64,000 nucleotides of DNA from Albidovulum sediminis (lineage in GTDB: Bacteria; Pseudomonadota; Alphaproteobacteria; Rhodobacterales; Rhodobacteraceae): the NCBI RefSeq assembly GCF_025380365.1, contig NZ_JAOCQF010000001.1, positions 2,220,245 through 2,284,244 of the forward strand. Reading direction: 5' to 3'. The notes under the pieces were generated by a model, which worked only from the letters and a program-made list of their open reading frames with translations, had not been told where the DNA came from and searched no databases. The position numbers were made by a program, and so were the translations under genes. Below, one piece after another: positions 34,316-42,159 of this stretch (position 1 is the first letter of the stretch; the number at the start of each line of letters is the position of its first letter).

Positions 34316-35440
34316 TCAGGCGCCCTTGTATTCGGACCAGAAGTCGTTCCAGTCCTCAAGGCTCTGCTGGATCGGCCACTGGCGATACTTGATCCGCCCT
34401 GAGCGGATCATGTCGATCACGTTGCCGGCCTCGCTCGTCATGCCCTGGCGCTTGGCCTCGGCGGGGTTCTCGGCCTGCAGCACTTCCCAGCCCTTCTGGT
34501 TCGGGACCAGCGCGGGATAGGCCGCCATCTGCGCCGACTTCGCCTGCCCCTTGGCCGAGGTGATGTACTGGATCCACTTCTTCGCGAGGTCGGCCTTGGT
34601 CGATCCCTTGCCGATCGAGAAGCATTCCGACCATTGCAGGCCGCCCTCCTCGGGGATGGCCGAACGGACCTTGGCGCCGTTCTTTTCCAGAACGCCGGTG
34701 ATCCAGTCGCCGATGCCCGCGAAGGCCAGCATCTGACCGTCGTTGAGCGACGAGAAGGTTCCGCCGTAATCGAAGAAGCCGCCGATCTGAGGCCGTAGCG
34801 ACAGGGTCTTGTCCTTGACGGCCTGCCAGGCGGCCTCGTCGATGTCGTAGGGGGCCGCGTTGCCGTTCAGCAGGCTCATCTGGCCGAGGTTGGGCAGGTG
34901 CCAGTCGAAATGGCCGACCTTGCCCGCCAGCTTTTCGTTCCAGAAGACATTGTAGCTTGCGGCTTCGGCCTCGGTCAGCGCGTCGGTATTGTAGGCGACA
35001 CCGAGGAAGCCGAACCGCGTCACCAGAGAGAAGAGCTTTCCATCGCTCCAGTTGCCGGGGAAGTCCTGGAATTCGGGGAAGTAGTCGGCGATGGCATAGT
35101 CGTTCGGATCAAGCTCCTCGACATAGCCGGCCTCGTTCAGGGCCTGCACATACTCGGCATCCGAAAGGATCACGTCATAGGTGCCGGCCGGCGACTGCGA
35201 GATGAGGCCAAGCATGTTGTCGCCGCCGGTATAGTACTTCGGCACGAACTTGACGTTGTTCTCGGCCTCGAACTCGGCCACGACGTCGGGTTCTGCATGG
35301 CCGTACCAGGCCAGCATCGTCAGTTCGGTCGGCGCCGCGAAGGCGCGCCGCGACAGCATAGGCGTCGCAAGGGCTGCGGCACCCGAGGCGAGCAGCGACC
35401 TGCGTGTGAGTCCGGTGTTCAGTCCTGCAATCCGTGGCAT
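34316..35440 (-). CDS. ABC transporter substrate-binding protein (PotD-like), Tat-exported
   Basis: 374 residues. The N-terminus holds a twin-arginine signal (LTRRSLLASGAAALA, cut near RRAFA), so it is exported folded to the periplasm. The mature protein resembles PotD-type family 1 solute-binding proteins: LTMLAWYGHAEPDVVAEFE, YDVILSDAEYV, WNEKLAGKVGHFDW. Its pocket contains several aromatic residues, fitting a cationic or methylated ligand, but the ligand cannot be read from sequence. First gene of the four-gene importer operon; GGGAG precedes the ATG. Confidence 0.93.
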   Translation of the reverse strand: MPRIAGLNTGLTRRSLLASGAAALATPMLSRRAFAAPTELTMLAWYGHAEPDVVAEFEAENNVKFVPKYYTGGDNMLGLISQSPAGTYDVILSDAEYVQALNEAGYVEELDPNDYAIADYFPEFQDFPGNWSDGKLFSLVTRFGFLGVAYNTDALTEAEAASYNVFWNEKLAGKVGHFDWHLPNLGQMSLLNGNAAPYDIDEAAWQAVKDKTLSLRPQIGGFFDYGGTFSSLNDGQMLAFAGIGDWITGVLEKNGAKVRSAIPEEGGLQWSECFSIGKGSTKADLAKKWIQYITSAKGQAKSAQMAAYPALVPNQKGWEVLQAENPAEAKRQGMTSEAGNVIDMIRSGRIKYRQWPIQQSLEDWNDFWSEYKGA

Positions 35441-35458
35441 CTGCGACTCCCTGAATTA

Positions 35459-35483
35459 TGTGCCAAGCGCATCGTTGAGCACA
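35459..35483. promoter_or_regulatory. Dyad TGTGC-N15-GCACA before the binding-protein gene
   Basis: An inverted repeat with 5-bp arms 19-43 bases upstream of the importer operon's first ATG. It may be an operator for the importer, possibly for the LysR protein at 35671-36564, but the arms are short and this could be chance. The rest of the 230-base gap (35441-35670) shows no gene. Confidence 0.3.
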
Positions 35484-35670
35484 CGCTAGGTGATCGGACC
35501 GGCGGAACAAAATCGGTTATTGAAATCGCACAATTTGCCGCCCTTATGGCAGCAGCCAGTTCCCCACCGCAGCTTGCGCGGCGCCCGCGGGAGGGCGGCG
35601 AACGCGCAGGCCCGGTCGCAGGCACCCGGAACCTGATGCCTGCCTGCAAGGCCGGCAACAGCGGAAAACG

Positions 35671-36564
35671 TCAGGGGTGCAGGGGCCTTACGCTTGACCC
35701 CACGCTGTCCAGCCCCGCCACGAGGTCGCTGACAAGCTGCAACCCGGCGACCGAAAGGCGGGGATGCTTGTAGAACAGGCCGACCCGAAGCGGCTCAAGC
35801 GCGGGAAACCCTTCGCCCTCGCCCAGCACGCGCATGCCGGGCAGCATCGTGGCCCGGGTCAATGCGGTGACGCAAAGCCCATTCAGGACGGCGTTCTGAA
35901 GGCCCGAGATGCCCGGCCCGGTATAGACGATCCGCCAGCGCCGCTCCGCCGAGTCGAGCGCCTGGATCATGCGCGCTCGGTAATCGCAGCCTTCAGGATG
36001 CGCGCCCAAAGGAACCGGGCGATGTGCGACATCCTCGAATCCTTCTGCGGCGGCCCAGATGGGTTGCTCGACCCAGGCACGCGAGAGGTAGGGCATCCGC
36101 GCGCTCGGCATCATCGCCACGATCACGTCCAGCTCGTCCGAGCGCAGATGCTGGTGAAGCTCGCGGCTGAGGTCGCAGTGAATCTCAAGCTCCACGTCCT
36201 GGTTCTTCTGAATGAAATTCGTGATCGCATGTTGCAGGAAGGCGACCGCGTAGTCCGTGGGCAGCCCGATCCTGAGCACGCCGGTCTTGTCCGAACGGTG
36301 GAAATAGCTCACCGCCTCATCGTTGATGCGGATCATCTCGCGCGCATAACTCAGAAGCGCCTCGCCCGCCGATGTCGTCTGGATGGTGCGCCCCTCCTGC
36401 GACAGGAGCGGCGCCCGGACAAGTTCCTCAAGGCGACGGATCTGAAGCGAGATCGCCGGCTGGCTGCGCCCGAGCAGCGCGCCGGCCTTGGAATGGCCGC
36501 CGAGTTCGACCACCGCGATGAATGTCCTCAGCAGGTCTGTTGGCAGGTTGGTGATGACGGCCAT
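35671..36564 (-). CDS. LysR family regulator, divergent from creatininase
   Basis: 297 residues. Winged helix: LPTDLLRTFIAVVELGGHSKAG, GRSQPAISLQIRRLEELVRA; effector domain: GVLRIGLPTDYAVAFLQHAI and the later SGLQNAVLNGLCVTAL. The ATG at 36562-36564 fits the usual N-terminus. Its promoter region (36565-36660) is shared with crnA, so it most likely controls creatinine use, perhaps with the importer operon that follows it on the same strand after 230 bases. Confidence 0.92.
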   Translation of the reverse strand: MAVITNLPTDLLRTFIAVVELGGHSKAGALLGRSQPAISLQIRRLEELVRAPLLSQEGRTIQTTSAGEALLSYAREMIRINDEAVSYFHRSDKTGVLRIGLPTDYAVAFLQHAITNFIQKNQDVELEIHCDLSRELHQHLRSDELDVIVAMMPSARMPYLSRAWVEQPIWAAAEGFEDVAHRPVPLGAHPEGCDYRARMIQALDSAERRWRIVYTGPGISGLQNAVLNGLCVTALTRATMLPGMRVLGEGEGFPALEPLRVGLFYKHPRLSVAGLQLVSDLVAGLDSVGSSVRPLHP

Positions 36565-36660
36565 GCATTTGCGCCCGCAATCGAAGCATTGGGACAATCT
36601 ATTTTTCTTATCCAGACCCGGCAACGTATTTTTGCGGCGAACCCTCTCCAAGGAGCAGCC
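36565..36660. promoter_or_regulatory. Divergent LysR/crnA promoter region with CAAT/ATTG half-sites
   Basis: Three alternating half-sites occur: CAAT (36578-36581), ATTG (36588-36591) and CAAT (36595-36598), giving CAAT-N6-ATTG and ATTG-N3-CAAT dyads. They are followed by an A/T-rich stretch (TATTTTTCTTAT) and finally AAGGAG before crnA. This is the expected place for a LysR binding region; the individual sites are inferred. Confidence 0.45.
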
Positions 36661-37437
36661 ATGCCACGCAGCAGCGCGTTCGCATCCGAACTGACCTGGC
36701 CTGACTACGATGCAGCCGTGCGGAACGGACAGACCCCGATCCTGATCCCCATCGGCTCGATGGAGCAGCACGGCCATCACATGCCCTTGCACGTCGATGT
36801 TCTATTGCCCACCGAATTCGCACGTCGCGTCGCGCTTGAAATCGGTGCGCTGGTCGCGCCCCCCTTCACCTACGGCTACAAGTCGCACCAGAAGTCGGGC
36901 GGCGGCAATCATTTGCCCGGCACGACCAGCCTGGACGGCGCGACTCTGGTTGCCGCCCTCAAGGATGTGGTCAAGGAATTCGCCCGCCATGGCGTGCGCA
37001 AGATCTGCCTGGTGAACGGACATTTCGAAAACTCCTGGTTCATCATCGAGGCGATCGACCTGGCGCTGCGCGAACTGCGCTGGGACGGGATCAACGACCT
37101 GAAGATCGTGGTCCTGTCCTACTGGGATTTCGTCCACAAGGATGCCATCGCGCAGCTTTATCCCAACGGTTTCCCCGGCTGGGAGATCGAGCATGGCGGC
37201 GTGCTCGAAACCTCGCTGATGCTGGCGCTTCACCCGCACCTCGTTCAGCTGGAACGCGCGGTCGACGTCGCACCGGCGACCTTCCCGCCCTACGACGTCT
37301 ACCCGGTCAAGCCGGAATGGACGCCATGCTCCGGCACGCTGTCCTCGCCCAAGGAGGCTTCGGTCGAGAAGGGCCATATCCTCTTGGAAGTCTGCACGGC
37401 GGGTATCGTCGCGGCGCTCCGGGCAGAGTTCGGATAA
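36661..37437 (+). CDS. crnA: Creatininase (creatinine amidohydrolase)
   Basis: 258 residues, co-linear with Pseudomonas creatininase. Metal-binding and catalytic residues stand in IGSMEQHGHHMPLHVDVLLPT (Glu, His, Asp), YGYKSHQKSGGGNHLPGTTS, LVNGHFENSWF and IEHGGVLETSLMLAL. It interconverts creatinine and creatine by opening the ring, using two divalent metals. AAGGAG precedes the ATG. A strong terminator follows at 37471-37495, so it is a single-gene transcript. Convergent with creatinase, the next enzyme of the route. Confidence 0.95.
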   Translation: MPRSSAFASELTWPDYDAAVRNGQTPILIPIGSMEQHGHHMPLHVDVLLPTEFARRVALEIGALVAPPFTYGYKSHQKSGGGNHLPGTTSLDGATLVAALKDVVKEFARHGVRKICLVNGHFENSWFIIEAIDLALRELRWDGINDLKIVVLSYWDFVHKDAIAQLYPNGFPGWEIEHGGVLETSLMLALHPHLVQLERAVDVAPATFPPYDVYPVKPEWTPCSGTLSSPKEASVEKGHILLEVCTAGIVAALRAEFG

Positions 37438-37470
37438 CTCGCCCTCTTCTCGCGTTTTCCCCGACTGACA

Positions 37471-37495
37471 GGGCCCCTTCGGGGGCCCCTTTTTT
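37471..37495 (+). terminator. Rho-independent terminator of crnA
   Basis: GGGCCCC-TTCG-GGGGCCC (37471-37488) followed by C and six T. The UUCG tetraloop and T-run make this a textbook intrinsic terminator. Confidence 0.9.
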
Positions 37496-37549
37496 GCCCC
37501 CACAGCGGCAGGTCGGCATTCTCTCCACGCCGCCCGGGAAACCCGGGCC

Positions 37550-37578
37550 AAAGGAAAAGGGCCCGCGTCTGCGGGCCC
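37550..37578 (-). terminator. Rho-independent terminator of creatinase
   Basis: GGGCCCGC-GTCT-GCGGGCCC (37559-37578), followed on the minus strand by CCTTTTCCTTT. It lies 22 bases after the creatinase stop. A further perfect hairpin (GCCCGGG-AAA-CCCGGGC, 37532-37548) sits between the two opposing terminators. Confidence 0.75.
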
Positions 37579-37600
37579 CTGCGCTCTGCCTGTCGGAAGG

Positions 37601-38815
37601 TCAGTTGCTGATGATGTTGTGCTCGGGTCCGAAGGGGAAGCCGGTAATGTTCTCGGCCCCGTCCTCGGTCACGATCAGGATGTCGTGTTCGCGGTAGCCT
37701 CCCGCACCCGGCGCGCCTTCGGGCAGCATCACCATCGGCTCCATCGACACGACCATGCCGGGCTTCAGCTCCGTCTCGATGTCCTCGCGCAGCTCCACGC
37801 CCGCCTCTCGCCCGTAGTAGTGGCTGAGGACCCCGAAGGAATGGCCGTAACCGAAGCTGCGGTACTTCAGAAGGTCCCACTGCCGGTACATGTCGTTCAG
37901 TTCCAGCGCGATTTCGTTGCACTTGGCGCCGGGTTTGATCAGCTCCAGTCCGCGGCGGTGGACGGCCACGTTCTTTTCCCAGATGTCGAGCGAGGCATCA
38001 TCGACGCTGTCACAGAACAGCGTCCGTTCCAGCGCGGTGTAGTAGCCGAAGATCATCGGGAAGGTGTTGAGCGACAGGATCTCGCCCGACCTGATCTTCT
38101 TGTTCGTTACCGGGTTGTGCGCGCCGTCGGTGTTGATGCCCGACTGGAACCAGGTCCAGGTGTCCATCAGTTCGACGAAGGGGAAAGAGGCCGCGATCTC
38201 GCGGATCATGGCGTTGGTCCCGGCGATGGCGACCTCGTGCTCCGGCACGCCCGCCGCGACGGCGCCCGCAACGGCCCAGCCGCCCACGTCGCAAATGCGC
38301 GCGCCTTCGCGGATCAGCTTGTGTTCCTCGGCCGACTTGATCGAGCGCATCCACATCGACGGCTGGGCGATGTCGACGAATTCCACGCCCGGGAGCGCCG
38401 CCTCAAGCTGGCGCCGGTAATCGAGGTTCACATGGTCGAACTCGATCCCCAGCCTCCTGACACCGGGGGTCAACTGGCGCACCGCGCGATAGAAGTTGTC
38501 GCGCCGCCAATCGGTGTAGGTGACGTTCCCACCGAAGCTGCGCCGCCAGGGCTGGCCGCCGTCGATCCCGGCCGAGATCGTGGTGGCCGCGTCCTGCGTG
38601 ACCACCATGCCGTACTTGCGGCCGAAGTAGCAGTAGAGCCAGCCGGAATAGTAGTTGATGCAGTGGTAGGAGGTGAACAGTGCCGCGTCGACATTGTTGT
38701 CCGCCATCCACCTGCGCACATCGTCCTGCCGCCGCTTCATCTCTGCGTCGGAGAAGGGGGAATAGTCCTTCTCGCCGTTGTGCCATTCCATCACGTGGAG
38801 CATGTCTTCGGTCAT
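37601..38815 (-). CDS. Creatinase (creatine amidinohydrolase)
   Basis: 404 residues, matching Pseudomonas creatinase (about 403) from end to end. It cleaves creatine to sarcosine and urea. The pita-bread C-terminal domain shows the catalytic His region WFQSGINTDGAHNPVT, YTALERTLF, FGYGHSFGVLSHYYGREAG and VSMEPMVMLPEG; as in creatinase, the metal ligands of aminopeptidase relatives are not all kept, in line with a metal-free mechanism. The N-terminal domain has FTSYHCINYYSGWLYCYFGR. ATG 38813-38815 with AGGAAAGG upstream. It is separated from the sulfotransferase-like gene by 168 bases. Confidence 0.95.
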   Translation of the reverse strand: MTEDMLHVMEWHNGEKDYSPFSDAEMKRRQDDVRRWMADNNVDAALFTSYHCINYYSGWLYCYFGRKYGMVVTQDAATTISAGIDGGQPWRRSFGGNVTYTDWRRDNFYRAVRQLTPGVRRLGIEFDHVNLDYRRQLEAALPGVEFVDIAQPSMWMRSIKSAEEHKLIREGARICDVGGWAVAGAVAAGVPEHEVAIAGTNAMIREIAASFPFVELMDTWTWFQSGINTDGAHNPVTNKKIRSGEILSLNTFPMIFGYYTALERTLFCDSVDDASLDIWEKNVAVHRRGLELIKPGAKCNEIALELNDMYRQWDLLKYRSFGYGHSFGVLSHYYGREAGVELREDIETELKPGMVVSMEPMVMLPEGAPGAGGYREHDILIVTEDGAENITGFPFGPEHNIISN

Positions 38816-38887
38816 CCGATGGCCCTTTCCTGAGGTCGCAACTCTTGCGAGCGAAGGTAGCGGCCAGCCTTCGGGCACTGAAATTTG

Positions 38888-38907
38888 AAATGGAAATCCA
38901 GCCATTT
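38888..38907. promoter_or_regulatory. Dyad AAATGG-N8-CCATTT upstream of creatinase
   Basis: A perfect 6-bp inverted repeat in the only A/T-rich part of the 168-base gap between the sulfotransferase-like gene and creatinase, 72-92 bases before the creatinase ATG. It may be an operator in a creatinase-specific promoter. Confidence 0.35.
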
Positions 38908-38983
38908 GCGCGGCTTTATGCTGCGCCCGCAGGCGCCGGGACCTTCCGCCCCGCGGCGCATCCACGAGATCCGTCCGCCGGCG

Positions 38984-39745
38984 TCAGGGCTTCAGGGCGC
39001 GGGCGGCGAGTTGCCTGTAGAATGGCCTGTGATGGTCGAGAAGCGCGCGCAGCCTCGGCTCCCGCTCCGTGAGTGCGTCGAACTTTCTTTCCTGCGCGGC
39101 GATTTCCTCGGCGCCGATCGGGCGGATGCCTCTGGCGCTGCTGACATCGCCATGCCAGCCGCCGACCTGCGCCCAGTCCTTCGGCGCCTCGCGCTGCCAG
39201 TCGAAGGCTTGCGCGACATGGGCCAGTCCGATCCGCCGCCAGAGCGCGCCGATGACGCCTTCGGTGTCGGCACGCACGTCCTCGGCGGCGATCACCGGCG
39301 GGGTTTTGCCCAGCGCGACAAGGGCATCGTAGTGCCGCGCCTGCGCCTCGAGCCCGACCTCCTCCAGCGTGAGGTCCGGGTCGAGCTTGAAGTACGAGGG
39401 GATCGAGGCCACGGGATCTCGCACGAGAAAGACGTTGGTCAGCCGGTCAAGAAAGCTGCGGTCGTCCAGGATGTGCGGCATGACATAATAGGACATGTCC
39501 TTGAGGAAGACCGGCGCCTTGCCGGCGCGATCCAGGATCATGTCGCGGATGGCCGAGTAGCTGACCGGATGATCCTTCTGCACCTCGAAATGCGGCATGG
39601 TGCGCACCTGCCGGTGGACGTAGTAGTCGTACATGAAAGGTTCGTGCAGGCAGTCGAGATCGCCGCGTTCCCGCATGATCCGCTCGATCGCAGTCGACAT
39701 GGAACGCGGGTGCGACCAAAGCGCGATGATCGGATATGCGCTCAT
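38984..39745 (-). CDS. Sulfotransferase-like P-loop protein
   Basis: 253 residues. The N-terminal ALWSHPRSMSTAIERIM has the place and form of the 5'-phosphosulfate loop (PRSxST), and VFLVRDPVASIPSYF corresponds to the 3'-phosphate-binding motif (RDPxxxxxS) of PAPS-dependent sulfotransferases. MPHFEVQKDHP and FLKDMSYYVMP lie between them as in other members. The acceptor is unknown. The ATG overlaps the stop of the upstream dehydrogenase gene (ATGA), so it is the third gene of the sarcosine operon, a place that the known creatinine route does not explain. Alternatively a non-sulfotransferase P-loop enzyme. Confidence 0.78.
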   Translation of the reverse strand: MSAYPIIALWSHPRSMSTAIERIMRERGDLDCLHEPFMYDYYVHRQVRTMPHFEVQKDHPVSYSAIRDMILDRAGKAPVFLKDMSYYVMPHILDDRSFLDRLTNVFLVRDPVASIPSYFKLDPDLTLEEVGLEAQARHYDALVALGKTPPVIAAEDVRADTEGVIGALWRRIGLAHVAQAFDWQREAPKDWAQVGGWHGDVSSARGIRPIGAEEIAAQERKFDALTEREPRLRALLDHHRPFYRQLAARALKP

Positions 39746-42159
39746 GCCTTCATCCTTTCGTTCAGCGGGTCGAAGGGGCGCGCCTCCAGGACGCGTGCGG
39801 GTCTTGCGCGGCCAAGGATCTCGACCGAGAGGTCGTCGCGCAGGCCGCGTTCGCGCAGATACGCCAGCGCCAGCGCCTGATGCGTCCTGTGTCCCCATCC
39901 CCCCGAGGTGACGATGCCCACCGGGCGGCCCCGATGCAACACCGGGTGGCTGTAGAAGGGATCAACGCCCCCCGCATCGATGGCCAGCAGCACCATTTCC
40001 CAGCGGTCCTCTGCCGCCATCCGGCTGAGGAGCGCCGCCCGCCCCGCGAAGTCGCGCCCTTCGGGCCGGATCAGCGGCCCCGCGCCGGTCTCGGCCGGCG
40101 TCCGTTCGGTCGTGAAGTCGGCCCCCCAGGCCGGGTAACCCTTTTCCAGCCGCATCGAGTTCATCGCATAGGCCCCGAAACAGCCAAGCCCGTGCGGCCT
40201 GCCCGCCCCGTCAATGGCGTCGAAAAGCGCGGCAAGGTCATCGCGCGCGGTGTGAAGCTCCCAGCCGAGTTCGCCGACATAGGACAGGCGGAGCGCCCGG
40301 ACCGGAACGCCGGCCACCTCGATCCCGCGCACGCTCAGCCAGGGAAAGCCGGCGTCCAGATCGGCGGTGGTCAGCGCGGAGAGGATCGCGCGCGACCGCG
40401 GCCCCATCAGCCCGATCGCCCCCCTTTCCTCCGTCACGTTGGCGACCGAGACATCGAACCCGGCCGCGCGGGATCGCAACAGATCCTCGTCCATCTCTTC
40501 CGCCCCCGCGGCGGAGGTCAGGTAGAAGGTTCCGTCTGCCAGGGCCGCGACGGTGAATTCCGCCTGCGTTCCCCCGGCCGGGGTCATGGCATGGATCAAC
40601 CCGATCCGCCCGACGCCCGGCACGCGGTTGGCGCCAAGGGCGCCCACGAAGGCGCGCGCATCGGGGCCCGACACCTCGAACTTGGAGAAGATCGACAGAT
40701 CGGCAAGGCCCGCCGCCGTCGTCACCGTCGCGACCTCGTGCGCGACATGGGCAAACCAGTTGGCGCGCCGGAAGGTGGGCACGGCCTCATCGCCCGCGTG
40801 GTCCGAAAACCAGTTCGGACGCTCCCAGCCATGGGCCGCGCCCATCACCGCGCCCCGGGCAAGCATTCGGTCGTGCAGGGGCGACAGCCGCTTGCCGCGC
40901 GCGGCGGGGCGCTCCTCATGGGGATAGTGGACGCCGAATTGCAGGCCGAAGCATTCCACCGCCTTCTGCACCCGGTAGTCGCGGTCGGCCCAGGCGCCGA
41001 AGCGGCGGCTGTCGACAGCCAGCGCATCCATCGGCGGCGCGCCATGCGTCATCCAGTGGGCGAGGAACCAGCCGGCCCCGCCGCCTTCCATGACGCCCAT
41101 GGACGACCCGGTCAGAAGCCAGGCATCCGGCAGCCCGTGCGCCGGACCAATCAGCGGGTTGGCGTCTGGCGTGAAGGTGATCGGCCCGTTTACGACGGAT
41201 TTGATGCCGCCCGTCTCCAGCGCCGGGATCCGGGCCATCGCGGCCAGGATGATGTGCTCGACCCGGTCGAGGTCCGGCGGCATCAGTTCGGCCCCGAAGT
41301 CGGGCGGCACGCCGTCAATCGACCAGGGCTGCGCGTCCTTTTCGTAGGGGCCAAGGATCAGCCCGTCACGCTCCTGCCGGACATACCAGCTTTGCTCCGG
41401 GTCGCGGATCATCGGCAGTTCGGGCAGACCCGCCGCGATGCGCTCTGCCACGGCGGGGACGGTATCGGTGACCAGATACTGATGCAGCACCGGCACGGAC
41501 GGCACGTTGACCCCCATCATCTGCCCGACCTCCCATCCCCAGGTGCCGGCGGCGTTGACGATGTGGCGGGCGCGGATGACCCCTTGCGCCGTCTCGACCC
41601 ACCAGTGAAGGCCCTCGCGGCGGATCGCGCTGACCGGGTTGCGGCGCAGGATCGTGGCGCCCCTTGACCGCGCGACCTGCGCCATGGCGTTGGTGGCCAG
41701 GGTCGGGTCCACGTGGCCGTCGTCGGGTTCGTAGATGCCGCCGAGGATGCCTTCGGTCCGCGCCAGCGGATGCAGCGCGGCCACCTCCTCGGGCGAGGTC
41801 AGCAGGCGCAGGTCGTAGCCGGTGAACTTCGACAGACCCGCGACATGGGCGAATTCATCCATCCGGTCGGGGTTCGAGGTGATCCGCATCGCGCCGGAGC
41901 GGTGAAACCCGCAGGTGCCCCCCGTCTCCTCCGGCAGGATGTCGCGGTAAAGCCGGACCGAGGTGGCGCGCAATTCCTGGATCGTCGGGTTATGGGCGAA
42001 GTGGGTGCACAGCCCCGCCGCATGCCAGGTCGAGCCGTGCGTCAGGTCGTTCTTCTCGGTCAGCACCAGATCGGACCACCCCGCCTTGGCGAGGTGATAG
42101 AGGAGCGACACGCCCATCGCGCCGCCCCCGATGATCAGAACCTGGGCATTCAACGTCAT
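39742..42159 (-). CDS. FAD-dependent sarcosine/dimethylglycine dehydrogenase-type protein, copy 1
   Basis: 805 residues: DAO-type FAD domain (VLIIGGGAMGVSLLYHLA, residues 7-24), the THGSTWHAAGL motif with His46, the site where FAD is covalently held in mammalian homologues, a central FAO_M-like part, and C-terminal GcvT folate-binding domains (about residues 420-800: YVGELGWELH, RLEKGYPAWGADFTTERTP, GIVTSGGWG). Such enzymes oxidatively demethylate sarcosine or dimethylglycine and pass the C1 unit to tetrahydrofolate. Coupled by ATGA overlaps to both the paralogue upstream and the sulfotransferase-like gene downstream. Confidence 0.9.
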   Translation of the reverse strand: MTLNAQVLIIGGGAMGVSLLYHLAKAGWSDLVLTEKNDLTHGSTWHAAGLCTHFAHNPTIQELRATSVRLYRDILPEETGGTCGFHRSGAMRITSNPDRMDEFAHVAGLSKFTGYDLRLLTSPEEVAALHPLARTEGILGGIYEPDDGHVDPTLATNAMAQVARSRGATILRRNPVSAIRREGLHWWVETAQGVIRARHIVNAAGTWGWEVGQMMGVNVPSVPVLHQYLVTDTVPAVAERIAAGLPELPMIRDPEQSWYVRQERDGLILGPYEKDAQPWSIDGVPPDFGAELMPPDLDRVEHIILAAMARIPALETGGIKSVVNGPITFTPDANPLIGPAHGLPDAWLLTGSSMGVMEGGGAGWFLAHWMTHGAPPMDALAVDSRRFGAWADRDYRVQKAVECFGLQFGVHYPHEERPAARGKRLSPLHDRMLARGAVMGAAHGWERPNWFSDHAGDEAVPTFRRANWFAHVAHEVATVTTAAGLADLSIFSKFEVSGPDARAFVGALGANRVPGVGRIGLIHAMTPAGGTQAEFTVAALADGTFYLTSAAGAEEMDEDLLRSRAAGFDVSVANVTEERGAIGLMGPRSRAILSALTTADLDAGFPWLSVRGIEVAGVPVRALRLSYVGELGWELHTARDDLAALFDAIDGAGRPHGLGCFGAYAMNSMRLEKGYPAWGADFTTERTPAETGAGPLIRPEGRDFAGRAALLSRMAAEDRWEMVLLAIDAGGVDPFYSHPVLHRGRPVGIVTSGGWGHRTHQALALAYLRERGLRDDLSVEILGRARPARVLEARPFDPLNERMKA

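Noticed and set aside
39736-41667. 643-codon plus-strand frame opposite dehydrogenase copy 1
   Set aside because: Antisense shadow; no ribosome site and no similarity to any family I know.
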